A DNA stretch of 64,000 nucleotides from Parapristionchus giblindavisi (GCA_943737045.1 CALSFV010000655.1:603453-667452); one strand, 5' to 3'. Numbered from the stretch's first letter, positions 1-13,172 are shown. Program-made: numbers and translations. The notes: generated by a model not told the origin, from the letters alone.

Positions 1-77
1 AGATTACTCGATTCATCTGGTTGTTTATTCATTGTTTATAAACACGTAATGACACTATGAAAAGCGCCAAGCAGTAC

Positions 78-231
78 CTGACTCTCGGGACTACGCTGGC
101 GCGTGCGGGGCGCAGTGGCGCCCGGCGATGACGTCGCGGACGTCGACGAAACGGAGATGTGACCGGTGGAGGCGGACGAATGGAACGAGGACGGAGAGCC
201 ATCGTAGCCTGTGGAGAAAGTAATAACAGTA

Positions 232-300
<69 letters not shown>

Positions 301-3300
301 TATAATGACAGTGTAGTATAGTATGGGGGCATGCATTACTTCAACCGAATGGTCGCACCACTGAATTAGGAAAATATATTCTAATGCGGCAAGCAGTCCT
401 AGTGGACGATAGCAACGTTTTCCTGGGTTTCATGTACTTCCATCAACAAGTTCGATGCGCCCGCCAGAGCACAACCCCGCACATTAACGTTTCACAATTC
501 ACAAAAGAACTACCAATTGTGGATCTTACGTTCGGAATCTGCTAATATGGAGTTAACAACTAATATATACTTTATACAACACCTCCTCGGCCTTGTTTAT
601 TGCAAATCAATTAGCTTGTGAAAAAAATGAATAAGTAAATAAATAAATATTTAAACAAATACCAGGAGACGCCATGGAGGGTGACTTCTTCAGCAGATTT
701 TTGATGGTCAGTGAGCGGCTCTCTGTAGACAACTTTCGACGCTCCTCAAACTGACGAAATGCCATCCTGCAAGAGCACACTTGACACTAATTCATATTTC
801 CCAACCATGGTTTTAATTCAAAATGGATAAGTAACCTCATCTACATAATTTTTAATCTCAAATTATTGTATTACAACCCATATAAATGCACAATAACTAG
901 GATATCCCTCTAACGGCACCAGAATTGGGCATTTTTTTTGACCGGCCTCTCGGTAGTGCTGCTCATGTATGACCACATCTGTCATCATCTTCCTCTGTAT
1001 TTCGTAATCAATGTGACTATGTAATGATTAATCATGTAACCATGTTCATCGACAGTATACATTCCGTTCTATTCATTCATGAATCATTCCTTTGAATCAA
1101 TCATTCATCGAATTAATTTTCCATTTTCTCATGACATGATAAATTTTATTTATTCGAATATTTCACAAAATCACATATCATACATCATTTCGCTTATTAT
1201 AACAGGTTAAAGTCACTACTAAACTCATATAAATTGCAAGCAAATAGAGCACAACTGACCACTAAACAGCACAATTGTACTTTTCTCAATATTTTCACAC
1301 CTTTACTACATACGCAAGTCGAGTTTCGAGTTACACCTATAAGGGACTCGTACACCAACACGAGAGTCCCTCTACTTGCCACATTTCCCTTTCTATTCTT
1401 GGTCACAAACTCTGCACTCAAAGCATATTTATTATTCTACGGCTAGCATAAATAAGTCAGGGCGTCCAGCCGCATGAATAGCATACCGCATACAATATCA
1501 ATCCTTCCAAAGGTCAGAGAAACAAAGATCAAAGATTAATTCAACAGAGAGTGCTTGAAACAATCTCAATTATATATAAATATAAATCTTTTTTTTATTT
1601 GTCACCAGGGCTGGGACACAAAATACACAAAACAATTGCTACAGAGAAATCCTACCGTGAAACCTATTCATGTTAGTAGTTTAAAAGGAACTTATGCCCC
1701 ATATGATAGTCTTCTTGTTTTATCCAAGAGGCAGGAGTTGTTTGATAACTACCTATTTTCGATTTTGTGTTTACACAAAAAACACAAAAAAATGACACAA
1801 AATCGATACTACAGCTTTGTAGGACTAATCTACCCGCTCCATTCCGTAGCCGTAGAATACTTTGGGTGCATGTAGTCAGTTTAGAAAAGAAAGATGAGAG
1901 ATCCCACGGCAGAACTTTTAGATGCATATGATTTTGTGTTTTTTTGTGTTCCCAGCCCTGTTTGTCACACTATGATGCCCATGTCTATTCCATTCTCGCT
2001 TACTTCTTCGTCAATTCCAATACAGAGCGAGATAAATAGACATTGTAATAGAGAGTAATTGAGGATAATTTAATCGGATTAGCGCCCAATTTTCGAGAAT
2101 TCTCCATAAAGCCGATGGATACAACCCTGTGCAGGGGTAGGAACATTCCAGAATAGCTCATTCAACAACAAAAACGCTCCGAGTTTCCAATCAACTGCTC
2201 CTCTTCTTCCGCTGCCATCCCACAGAGTCGTAAAGGAGGGGCGGACGAGGCACATAAATATCTTATTTCCTTCCAGCGGCACAACGACCATGTTCCGCCG
2301 TAGTTCCCCAAATGGCAGAGATCAGAGATCAAAGATCAACTTCGCTCTTGGTGCGACATACCATTGCTGACTATACCATTTATGTATTAAATAAATAATA
2401 ATTAAATAATGTTAAAAAAATTAATTAATAATGCACCGTATGGCCAACTATCCATCATATCAAATACAATATATCAAATATATCTATTCATGTGAGGCAT
2501 TCTCGTGTATCCATTCTGAATTCCCCTTATTGTACTCGATATATTCTAATTTCCAATTTGACTACACCCTCTCATCTTCGCATGCACTCTCTGTCCATTG
2601 TCAAGATGCAAAGTGCAACCGGAGAGCCTGCATTGCCGGTGTAGAAGCCCTTTTGCATGGGAACGAGAGAGATACGAGAGAGTGTCTTGAGTCGCCACGT
2701 GCTCAAGGGCACTCCGGTAGCGTAAAGTGCAAGTGTCGTTGGCCGCTTCATCCAGTTGCTTTACTCTATTAATTCATACCTCCGGCAACACATTATGCAC
2801 TATCCCCTCATTATATGTTCAGGACATTTCTGTTACGAATTATTTTTACATCTATTTTTAGTCAGCGAAACTACTAATCTCTACTGATTAAATTAACTGA
2901 TTTCGAAAAAAAGTATAAAATCCCTAGCTAGAGCAACGAGACCACTTCCACAAATCCGTAATACAATCCCAAACCAAATATCACATGCTCTTCTTTATTC
3001 AATACCCCCCCCCGAGCACTTTGGCATCTTCGAGAACCCCCCCCCCCCCCCTAATATCTGTGCGAAATCCGGACCTTGTGGAACAGATATGGCGAAGAGC
3101 GAGACATCTAGGGGAAGGACCTCGAAAACAAGCCACTTATCCCTGCCGTCCCCCCAAAGGAAGAAAAAGAAGAGACATTGGACCCTTAAATGAATAATAA
3201 AAAACCCCGAAAAACACCCAGAATCTGAACAACAAAAGCGATGGCCAAATATTTGCACTGCGGCCAAAAACAATAGCTAAAAGTAATCAATGGACACTAG

Positions 3301-6300
3301 TATCCGCGCCCAGACTATTCAGTCGTTTCGTGGCAACCATTCCCTCCAAAATGCCTCTATTCTTGATATAGGTAATTGTATTGTATTGCATTGTAGTGTA
3401 ATGTATGTATGGGAGATTTGCTGCACACAATCTCGTCCCGAACACCTGCGGCTTGTACGCTATTTATAGACAGCGATTAAAATTATTTATGTTGTTGTTC
3501 GGCTTGCTGAGTTCGCTTCTATGTAATTATGGCTTGTCTGAGTGCTTCAATCTTCCCTTTTCTTCTTCTTCTTCTTCTTCATCTCACATCGAGACAAAAC
3601 AACAACAATTTTCGCGCCATCTCGAAAGGCAAACTCGAATTAGAGGCGGCGTCTATTGCTTATACTAGCACAGACTGTATGGACAAAACGAGAAGGTTCC
3701 TTATTACTGCTTACAAGGAGAGTGAAGAGATTTACTAGCTTGAGAGATAAGCCTAGAGTTCGGCACCAAACCTCACAGCACTTTTCCAAAAATAGCTTTT
3801 CGCACTATTGCCGAACAACTTCGCACGGATAACATATATTTAGTTATGGGTAGAGATTAACTGTTAACTAGCGCCTTTGCCCTTGCCCATTCTTCTGCTT
3901 TTCTGTCGAGCGTGCGGTCGATATGGCACTGTTGTCCAAATGACCATTGTCCACCTTCCCTCGTCTATTCCATCTACAGATATGAAACCCAGTTGAATCC
4001 CCTCCCAGAAGGTGTTTGGAAAGCCGGGAGGTGTATTTCCTTCTTCATGCAGCCACTTCGGACGGAGCATCTACTGCTACGTGGGTTGTTCACTATTTCT
4101 AATGGATTATTTTCTGGATTCTACTTCATAGTAAACGCAGATATTGAAAAACCATCAAGACATACATGATCGATGACCCGATGAATAGAAGAAAGAATTG
4201 TAACCTATTAATCTATGAAGAACCCCCTGTCATGACCTAGCGCACCAATGTGCAGATGTGATAAAGATTATTATTGCCCTTGCTTCCTTCGATTCCACAC
4301 AGACTACCTCATTGCGGAGGTGGGTACAATTTGTAGCAAAGGGAGCAATACTAGTTCAAATACAATTATACATACGCCATTCAATTGTAATTGTATCACA
4401 GATAATGTATTAAAAAATATCCATACACTCTTAAAATTCTTGCTCTTTGTATGAAGTACACATACTACTTATTATCCTAATAACACATCAGTTTTTTTAT
4501 TCCATCAAATAAGATACCCAAATACATATATAATATCATCCAAAGGGGACACCAGAGTTGGCCACTGGATTTCACTCCGATGGATGAGTCAGATACCCTG
4601 CATAAACTGAGTCACAACAACTCTCTGGGTCACGCGGTCGCCGTTTATTGGAGTCCCTCGGCGAGAATGCACATAAAGCACAGAAAAGAGACACTATGCC
4701 GGCATTCTCGCTCCATCCATCTCTCTGTCACCCTATCTCTCTCTCTCTCTCACTTCTTTCCCGCATCTTTTCTGGAATACGAGAATAAAAGGCAATGCAT
4801 ATCGACTGCTTCTACCAGCATAGCGAACGCTGAATTGTCTCCATTTCTTCATATACGCACATTCTTACCATATCTTTCACGGCGTAATCAAGTAAACAAT
4901 CAATAAATGACTGGAGGTCAATTAATCTCCACACAAAACCAATCATGCACGTGGATTGTCCCTATCATAGATGGGCACGCTGGGGGAAAGGCTGTGCGCA
5001 AAAACCGGGGAATTGTAAGGCAAAGCTATGCGCATGGCCATTTTTAGCAGATTTGACTGGAAATTTTCCAATTTTTGCGAGGCATGCGTAAGGCCCCGCA
5101 AGGGAAGGCAAGGCTGTGCGCAAAAAGAATTCGTTTTCACGCGCCCACCTATGGTCCCTATTCCGAAATGTGAGCGAACATCCTCGTAAGCCCGATTCGC
5201 TCCTGTGACTTCGACGTTTCCTAATTAGCCTTATCAGATGGCTAAAGTCATCGTGAGGAGGCGTCTGCCACACATTATCATCATCCTCTGATTATATTCT
5301 CGTTAATCTCCAATGTGTGTTATGCCTCGATTCCGATAATCTCCGGTATGCTGTGCCGTTAATTACACTTCTTCCTCATTTCCCCAACCTTCTCGTAATG
5401 ACCTTTTAGGCTGCTTTACGAGAATATAACAGTCCATGTTACGACCTCCTCATGTGTTATGTTAAATGATTGAAACGAATTAAGCTATTAGAATTAAATG
5501 GTTCTTCGAACTAACTACTTTTAACCGCATCGTCAAACCCGCTTTCCCGAGAAATACAATTCCTTCGTACTATTCGTATATGATTGAGGAGAAAATAGAC
5601 AGAGAGGGAGGAATATAAATACAGGAGGGGAACTAAGCTACAGACGAGACCGTTAGACAGACGAGAGGGACGAGAGAGGCAGAGAGACTGTCGTTGCGAA
5701 TAACAACAACAATAACTGTACATAGAAAAAAAGCCAAAGCCCTGACATTCTTATTATGTCCTTTTCGTTGTGTAGTCGTCGTTGTAACTACTCCAATTGT
5801 CCCGTACAAAGTACAGTACTCATTCCCCAAGTACTATACCATATAGCAAGCAACCTTTGTCGGTGGGAATTAAAATCGGAAATTTGAAAATATCAAAGAC
5901 ACACATTAATTTGAAATTCCCGGCTCTGGAAATGCTCTCTCCCTCTCTCGCATTCAACGTCGCGTTACAAGAGTGGAGTGTAAAATATGTGCCTTTAAGC
6001 AGACCACATTCGAGTAATGTTATCTCACGCTCCCGCCCGATCCTAGACCGAGTTTCCCTCAGATATTTTCCCCCAACAATCACAACAAAATCAGTTATTT
6101 ATGAGAACCGGTCATGATACAGACAGGGACGCCAACAACAACAACCAACCAACCACACACATGTCTCACGTTACATTCCAACCTCTCTGCACTACTCGGT
6201 CATTCGTAGTTGTACATTCTATGCTATCTACGTATGCGATAAATAAATGAACAGGTCATAAAGTACAAGTATATATTTGCATACACAGTTAAGTTAAAAT

Positions 6301-8051
6301 TGAAAGATGTGAACTGTATTATATTGTGCTTCATGATGTTTCGGCACCTACGTAAATGTTTCACAAATCATGCGTGAGTCCACATATTCAGAGCATAAAT
6401 CATATGAACGAACGTCTAGCAGAGTACACTCACGCCCATTCCACTGTCAAGGATGATTAATATAAAACCCGTGAGAAACATGTTTCACTCAACGTATATA
6501 AGTCATAATATACTCATTTCCTAGACAATTCAAAGTACAATCACAACTTCACACTTCCGGCAATTGTCTAGCTTACAATTGAGAAGGCAAAGTGCACTAC
6601 TTCTTACTCTAGTCAAAAAATGTTCCAGGATAGTGACAATGAGGTAGTTAGAATTTAGGCTTTACACCTTTACACACCAATTATTCTCACCCTTGAATAC
6701 CTCTCAGTGCTCAACATTCCGGTCAAAATAAGAATCGGTGAACCTTGAGCTAAACCATACGAACAGCAGAGTAAGGACACGCCATAAATCGAATAACTTT
6801 CAAAAAATCGCAAAATGCAGCTAGGCTTTGTAGATTGTAACGTACTTTACTACATATTTGAGACGCTTACAAATGTGATAGACTACAGAACTATAACATG
6901 AGAATATGTGTTCATGTTTCAAAGCTCTGCACAATCAAATTAATGTGAATTTAAAGGCATAAATATGAATTTGCCTGCACATCTTCTAATCTTCATAATC
7001 TTAAAATTAAATAGACAATAATGTGCCCTATAGTGTTTCGGTCGCTATGTCTAGACACCATAAAGCGAGTACAAACTATCAACAAGAAATAGAATCGTAT
7101 CATTACAACCCGTCCGATTCGAGTTTCAACCAGCTTATATCAAAATAGACACTCACTTGTTCTTCATATAATCGTCGTTCTTCTTCTGCGTATTCTGGAG
7201 CATCTGCCAGCACTTCGAGCAGCGATTCTCCCACTGCGGCGTGCCGTAGAAGCCGCAACCATTCACGCACAACTGCAAACAGCTCATCAATCAATACAAC
7301 AATCAATATTCCTTCATCAGGAATCTTCGCTCAAATTAGATGCCAGGTTTATTGTTACAAAACCAGCCACCTTAAAATATCTCCCATTTTGAGTATCTAT
7401 GGGTGAGAGCGACCATATGTTAAGCTTAATTGGAGGTATTTATTAAACTTATTTAATTTTAATTGTAATTGCAGTAAAAAACACTTTGCTAGAAAGATCA
7501 TAGAATCGTATTTATGAACACACCCATACCAACCATAATTCAATTTCTTTTGCCCGCATAAAGGTTATTATTATTATATGTTCTTCTGATGCAATGACCG
7601 TTACATTATCTCATTCTACTCAGTCATCAGACTTCTCCCATATATATATTTCCGATATGTATACACATAATTACGGATATTGCTGTCGTTGTTGGTGTTT
7701 TTCTTCGTCGGAGAGAGAGGCAGAGGCATAGCGAAACCGAGCGAATAGTAAAGTAGGCTAGACTACTATAGTAGTTGAATGGTCAACGATCCAAGCATCG
7801 TCACGCTACGACTTATGATTTATTGGTCTGCTATTTCAATTTTACTGTATCTGAGTAACACGAAACTCGCGACAAAATAGCGAAGGGGTAACAATAATTG
7901 CAATGAGCAATGCATTTATTCCATTTTTAGGGCCCGAACAAAGTAAAATGTAATCACAGAAATAATGGTTTACACATTTATTTCCAAAATGACTCACCAA
8001 ATCGCGATTGCGAATGTTCACGCGCAGTTTGTGATCGTCTGTCGAGGCCAT
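78..8051 (-). CDS. RABGEF1: Rabex-5 / RABGEF1-like Rab5 exchange factor, 5' half (partial)
   Basis: Rabex-5 is the endosomal guanine-nucleotide exchange factor for Rab5 and binds ubiquitin through an N-terminal A20 zinc finger. Four minus-strand exons join in phase: 8051-7998 (18 codons from ATG), 7272-7157, 766-663 and 208-78. Exon 2 encodes an A20 finger, CVNGCGFYGTPQWENRCSKC, with the CxxxC-x11-CxxC cysteine spacing. Exon 3 carries FEERRKLSTESRSLTIKNLL, which resembles the FEEKK...TVKKFF stretch after the finger in vertebrate Rabex-5. Exon 4 is Ser/Thr/Pro-rich and ends in phase 0 at a good donor, so the Vps9 catalytic domain should lie beyond the left edge. The ATG directly follows a pyrimidine-rich CAG, either a cis acceptor or a trans-splice site. 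The 6.4-kb second intron (767-7156) holds two hAT-like MITEs and no exon I could support. Family known; assignment from motif and order. Confidence 0.8.
236..297. repeat. (TA)n microsatellite
   Basis: About 60 bp of uninterrupted AT dinucleotide repeat in the intron just upstream of Rabex-5 exon 4. A long Tyr/Ile reading frame crossing it is an artefact. Confidence 0.95.
1606..1960. mobile_element. hAT-like MITE, 355 bp, 8-bp target duplication
   Basis: Terminal inverted repeats start CAGGGCTGGGA and end TCCCAGCCCTG. They are flanked by the perfect 8-bp direct repeat TTTGTCAC (1598-1605 and 1961-1968). An 8-bp duplication is the signature of hAT-family transposases; no transposase gene is inside. 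It lies in the large Rabex-5 intron. Confidence 0.85.
2000..4957. other. Intronic sequence, no supported feature
   Basis: Interior of the large Rabex-5 intron. I see short poly-C runs around 3007-3052, a TTC/CTT microsatellite near 3560 and AT-rich filler, but no exon in either strand with splice signals and a recognisable product. Confidence 0.6.
4966..5153. mobile_element. hAT-like MITE, CATAGATGGGC family
   Basis: 188 bp with ends CATAGATGGGCAC and GCGCCCACCTATG, flanked by the perfect 8-bp duplication GTCCCTAT (4958-4965 and 5154-5161). Relatives are at 21501-21684 (and its duplicate 31969-32152) and, truncated, at about 12975-13025. Confidence 0.85.
5162..7156. other. Intronic sequence, no supported feature
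   Basis: Rest of the large Rabex-5 intron. AT-rich, with short palindromes and no exon or transposon end that I can defend. Confidence 0.55.
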
Positions 8052-8275
8052 CTGATAAGGGCAAAACAATCAAGATCATTAGTATTTATAGTGTAAAGGA
8101 AATACGATTTAACGAGCAAATAAATTATAACAAGCAAAAAACTCAGGGGAATTATGACGCAAAGTAAGCTTACAGTTAGCGCACGTGATTATAAAGAAAA
8201 TCATAGAGATTAGATACGAAATTACGGAGATTATATACTATAGTTGGTAGTTGTATCAGCGAGAGAAGTTATGCG

Positions 8276-9125
8276 TATAGAATGGGAAGAAGGAGACGAA
8301 TAAGAAATGGAAAGAGGAAGAGGCGGAGTCGCGTAAGAGCATGTACTAGCAGTGTCCCCTAGTAGGAATAGGTATGCAAGTATACATACTTTATGGCTGC
8401 TACAAAACGGCGGTGCTACAAAGATATAGAGGCGAGAAGAAAAGCGAAATAGTAAGACAAAAAGGCGACATATAGTGAATGCGATTAGGCAGAGGAGAGA
8501 AAAAAGGCGCAAGACAAACGGGGTAAACACATTTAGTTCGAACGAACGAGACTGCCATCCTTAAGATGCCACTCTCATGACCATAATAGAAAAGTAAGTA
8601 AGGATTTTAAACGATTTACACTTATTTTTAGACAATTTTGCAATATAAAGTATTATAGTGTGATCGAAATTATTATGGTAGTTTTGACCACATTTCTGAA
8701 ATGTCGACTAATACAGTAAGATGAACACTAAGTTGCAATCGTGAACTAAACTTTAACTTTTCTGAAACATTTTTCAATTTCTAAATCTTGAATTTGCATG
8801 TTTAGCTTTGTCTCTTTTGATACTGGCTTAGAGTCTACGCTATTTTCTACTCGCAGTCTGGTCAACTACTTCGTCGTGACTGTCAAAACAACTATGTACT
8901 GCATATGATTCTGATTGCCTTGCATTTTTCTCTCGCTCTTTGCTCGTAATATTAGTATTTTCCGTACAACTTTCTTGTTTAAAAGTCTTCGCGATCTAAT
9001 TTCCTGTGATTAATCCGTTACTTCCTCTCACACAACTCTATTTCCTTCTTGGAATCTGTGCTTTTCGGAATCTTCTCTTTCTCGCATAAACTTGGTCTTT
9101 ATTTGCTAAACGAGTCTCATTTCTC
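8276..9125 (+). repeat. Left arm of ~840-bp inverted repeat flanking COQ2
   Basis: This block reappears in reverse complement at 11877-12712 with scattered substitutions and small indels; for example the left arm has about 17 bp near 8385-8400 that is absent from the right. The arms point inward around COQ2. The left arm fills most of the 1.4-kb gap between the divergent Rabex-5 and COQ2 starts. No coding content is evident. Confidence 0.85.
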
Positions 9126-9437
9126 TCATCTAACAATCTCTCATCTTTTTTTTCTCAGAGATTTATATTCATATCTATATGTGCTCTCTTCACACACTTT
9201 CTCTAGTCTAGATATATATTCCTACTGTCTTCTCTACTGAACATCATACATAATTGCTGTTCCAAGCATAACTTGAGAATTTCAGATAGTTTCTCATGTA
9301 ATTTGTTCACTGACACATTAGGACTACTCTTATACAACATCATTTTATCTATGACGTAAACTGTATACTTACAGTAATCCTCTTATACCGTATACTTACC
9401 ATAATCCTTCCCTACCGTATAGTTATATGTTTTTATT

Positions 9438-9442
9438 TACAG
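9438..9442 (+). promoter_or_regulatory. Splice acceptor 15 nt before the COQ2 start
   Basis: A pyrimidine-rich TTTTTATTTACAG precedes the COQ2 ATG by 15 nt. It could accept either an upstream 5'-UTR exon or a nematode spliced leader; the sequence alone does not decide. Confidence 0.4.
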
Positions 9443-9457
9443 TATCCCCGTGATACG

Positions 9458-11451
9458 ATGGCATTCCTCTCGAGACCGGCAATCTATCAAGTCGCTCTCC
9501 GATCGATATCTACGAGTAGCGCTTTATCGATCGGTTTTCCGCCCAAAATTCCGCCAGCCTCCGAGCTCGTAGCGCGAGCACCCAAACCCATGCAGAAATA
9601 TCTACGACTAATGAGAGCTGATAAACCAACAGGTAAATACATAAATCAATAATCGTCTTTGATCTACAGTAACCTATTGCGGAATTCATTGCCTGAATTT
9701 CAGGCACGATGCTACTGTACTGGCCTAGTGCGTGGTCTTTGGCGCTCGCGGCATCTCCCACAACGTCCGCTCCCATTGGTCTTCTGACGCTGTTTGGCGC
9801 GGGCGCCTTCGCTATGCGATCCGCCGGCTGCGTCATCAACGACCTATGGGACAAAGACTACGATCGACAGGTGTGATCTTTGATCTTTCATCTTTTACTT
9901 TAATCTTTGATCTTTACGACATCACAGGTCGAACGAACACGCACACGACCGCTCGCGTCCGGAGAATTGACGACAACTGAGGCAGTGTTGCTGCTCTCCG
10001 GCCTGCTCTCGGGCAGTCTGGCCATTCTTGCTCAGCTCAACACAGCCAGGTAAGGATGATTATCGATTGTTTACTAAGATTTAATATAATTAAAACAAAT
10101 TAAATTGAAAGAAAAAAACAACATTAACTATCGAAATTACCAACTAATCTTTGATGAACTACAAAAAGAGGAAATTCGAGATTCCTAGCACCAGAAGCGG
10201 ATCGATAATTACAGTATTCTTGTTGGAGCTTCCTCGATGGCTCTGGTAGTGGGATATCCACTGGCCAAGCGCTACACGGACTGGCCCCAAGTCATGCTCG
10301 GTTCGTTCTTGTAGTTTGATCTTTGATCTTTGTAGTTTGAACTCTTCCAGGCGCTACACTCAATTGGGGCGTGCTGATCGCATGGGCGCATCTGCTGCCG
10401 CCATCTGAGTGGTGGAAGGTGCGTGTAGTTTGGTCATTGAATATATGTAGTTTGATCTTTGATCTTTGATCTTTATCAGGTGGCCCCACTCTATCTCGCA
10501 ACGTGTCTTCACACTTTCATCTACGACACCATCTACGCGCATCAGGTATACATTGTGATCTTGCTTTAATCAGTCGATCGATAGATCTACCGTAATCGGA
10601 GTTGGCCCTAATCCGTATACCGTAATCTCTGTCTACCGTAATCTGTGATACTCTATAGGACAAGAAAGACGACGCGTCGATCGGTGTCCGGTCTACCGCT
10701 CTTCATCTCGGAGAACGCACCAAGCCAGTGCTCACCAAGTGCGCAAGTATGTTTTTGGTCTTTGATCTTTGATCTCTGAACCTTCCAAGGCGCGCTCACT
10801 GCTTCTCTCGCTCTCAGTGGGCTATTAATGGACCAGACCTGGCCGTACTACCTGGGAGTGGCAGGTTTGTTAAACATTTAAATAAATTATATATTATCGT
10901 TAGCGCTAATGAAAGAACTGTCTCTAATGATGTATAGGGACATCCTAAGCTTTAAAGTGTCCACTCTGGCCGCACTCGCCCGCTCACTTTGTCTACGAGA
11001 GGGTGTGACCAGAGCGGGGAGTTTCCAAATTACCTGGGAGTGTTATTGATAAATAAATCAATTTGAATGACGGCACGCTTTCAGCAACGAGTGCGCATGT
11101 CTTCTGGCAAGTGCTCAGCGTGAAAATCGACGATCCCGACGATTGCTGGAACAAATTCAAGTTGGTCTTTGATCTTTGATCTTGTAGACTACGGTAGATA
11201 CTTGCTATCAGATCTTTCTAGAAGAAGATTTTGATAGTTTTGATCGTCGATTTGTGATTCTGATCTTGATCTTTGATCTCTGATCTAAGTTAACCCTTGA
11301 TATTTCATCTCTGATCTAAGTTGATCTTTGATCTTTCAGGAGTAACACATGGATGGGTTCCATGCTCTTGATAGCCATCATCTGGGGCAATCTAGAGAAG
11401 AAAAAGAAGAATTCGGACAAGAAAGATATCATTGTGGATGATTTACAGTAG
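9458..11451 (+). CDS. COQ2: COQ2, 4-hydroxybenzoate polyprenyltransferase (complete, 10 exons)
   Basis: COQ2 joins the polyprenyl tail to 4-hydroxybenzoate in the inner mitochondrial membrane, an early step of ubiquinone synthesis. Exons: 9458-9632, 9704-9870, 9928-10049, 10215-10300, 10351-10418, 10480-10545, 10659-10746, 10790-10864, 11085-11160, 11340-11451. All phases agree and give a 344-residue protein. Family marks are the DKPTG start of the prenyltransferase fold (exons 1-2), the first Asp-rich motif NDLWDKDYDR (end of exon 2) and the second, YDTIYAHQDKKDD, across exons 6-7. Several hydrophobic helices (for example ILVGASSMALVVGYPL) and the conserved DCWNKF near the end also fit. The N-terminus is Ser/Arg-rich and low in acid, as expected of a mitochondrial presequence. 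The C-terminus adds a Lys/Asp-rich tail ending in DDLQ. Introns carry GATCTTT repeats; intron 8 holds a ~100-bp palindromic repeat. Confidence 0.95.
10937..11041. repeat. ~100-bp palindromic dispersed repeat (GAGCGG/CTCTGG hairpin family)
   Basis: A hairpin built from CCACTCTGGCC...GTGACCAGAGCGG. Related copies are at 21973-22140, 22459-22568, 49284-49372, 50573-50662 and 58998-59087, plus the 10.5-kb duplicates. This copy sits in COQ2 intron 8. Confidence 0.75.
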
Positions 11452-11596
11452 TGATTAGATTTTCCCTTGATAGTTTTCAGACACATATCGCACTTTGATC
11501 TTTGATCTTTGATCTCTATCACTACGGTAGGTTTCGCTCAATATCTCTAGGTGCACAATATAAATTGTAAATTAGTTGATCTGTACATAATTTCTG

Positions 11597-11602
11597 AATA
11601 AA
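11597..11602 (+). terminator. COQ2: COQ2 polyadenylation signal
   Basis: AATAAA about 145 nt after the COQ2 stop codon; the only canonical hexamer close downstream. Confidence 0.6.
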
Positions 11603-11876
11603 TTTTTATATTTCCAATTCGTTTACCCATAAGTGCAAATACGAAGCAATCCAAAACTTAACACGGATGTAATAACAACGGAAACGTACTGTAGATACAG
11701 TATCATTGGAGGAGAGGAGAAGAGATTGCATACAAATGCATGGAATGGTCACTTTGTACTATAGACAAAAGCGTGTAACTTTTACTTTTATAATGATATG
11801 AAGTGTCAAATATTGAAATGGTGACAGAGGGTCGCCCGTAGAGTGACAATCATTCGATCCGCCACTGGCCGATCGT

Positions 11877-12712
11877 GAGAAATGAGACTCGGTTAGCAAA
11901 TAAAGGCCAAGTTTATGCGAGAAAGAGAAGATTCCGAAAAGCACAGATTCCAAGAAGGAAATAGAGTTGTGTGAGAGGAAGTAGTGGATTAATGACAGGA
12001 AATTAGGTCGTGAAGAATTTTAAACAACAAAGTTGTACGGAAAATACTAATATTACGAGCAAAGAGCGAGAGAAAAATGCAAGGAAATCAGAATCATATG
12101 CAGTAGTTGTTTTGACAGTCACGACGAAGTAGTTGACCAAACGAGGAGTAGAAAATAGCGTAGACTCTAAGCCAGTATCAAAAGAGATCAAGCTACACAT
12201 GCAAATTCAAGATTTAGAAATTGAAAATAAAATGTTTCAGAAAAGTTAAAGTTTAGTTCACGATTGCAATTTAGTGTTCATCTTACTGTATTAGTCGACA
12301 TTTCTGAAATGGGGTCAAAACTACCATAATATTTTCGATCACACTATAAAATTTTATATTTCAAAATTGTCTAGAAATAAGTGTAAATCGTTTAAAATCC
12401 TTATTTACTTTTCCTTTATGTTCATGAGAGTGGCATCTTAAGGATGGCAGTCTCGTTCGTTCGAACTAAATGTGTTTACCCCGTTTGTCTTGTGCCTCTT
12501 TATCTCCTCTGCATAATCCCATTCGCTATATGTCGCCTTTTTGTCTTACTATTTCACTTTTCTTCTCGCCTTGTAGCATCTTTGTAGCGCCGCCGTTTTG
12601 TAGCATACTTGCATACCTATTCCTACTAGGGGACACTGCTAGTACATGCTCTTACGCGACTCCGCCTCTTCCTCTTTCCATTTCTTATTCGTCTCCTTCT
12701 TCCCATTCTATA
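11877..12712 (-). repeat. Right arm of inverted repeat flanking COQ2
   Basis: Reverse complement of 8276-9125. Both inner ends stop near GAGAAATGAGACTCG and both outer ends near TATAGAATGGGAA, so the two arms share the same boundaries. The loop between them is 2.75 kb and contains the whole COQ2 gene. Confidence 0.85.
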
Positions 12713-12855
12713 CACCAAAGTATCTTTCACTCTGATTTGAAAATAACACCTTATGAAAATCCAAATTGGCAACGATAGCTATCGTGTCATACACCCGATG
12801 AAAGAGAAAAAGCTAAAATGAATAAAATGTTTTGTTTCCTTTGTTAACACGGCCA

Positions 12856-12979
12856 TAGGTCGAAAAGTATGCTACAAAGTACCAAGCCTGACCGGTTTTT
12901 GAGCCAAAATTTCACAAAAATCGAAAAACCTTACCTGATTTTGAAAACCGATAACCTAGTTATTCGACCTATGTGGGTG
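12856..12979. mobile_element. CATAGGTCG-family MITE (short copy)
   Basis: Ends CATAGGTCGAAAAG and TATTCGACCTATG with an inner GAAAAACC-type repeat. Same family as 22147-22318, 46924-47127 and 48130-48245. It abuts a truncated CATAGATGGGC-family fragment (about 12975-13025), so no target duplication can be read here. Confidence 0.7.
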
Positions 12980-13172
12980 GGCAAGGCTGTGTGCGAAAAA
13001 AAAACCTTTTCACGCTGCCACCTATTTTGTATGATTGTGTTCGAGCAAAGCAATTCTTGAATCATTGATTAAGTTGATTGTCAACAAGCACAATCGTCGT
13101 TTTTTTTCCGTGAAAATGCCAACAACACCCTTAAAACTGTATAAACAAAAGCAGTTAATCGATTTTTTTTGT

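Noticed and set aside
91..336. 81-codon frame on the minus strand rich in Tyr/Ile
   Set aside because: Most of it is the (TA)n microsatellite. The real coding exon here (208-78) is read in a different frame.
1555..1927. Overlapping frames of 84-106 codons on both strands
   Set aside because: They lie within the hAT-like MITE 1606-1960 and have no splice context or family resemblance.
3864..4169. Two overlapping frames of 68 and 85 codons
   Set aside because: Opposite-strand frames over the same DNA with no recognisable motif or exon phase linking them to a gene.
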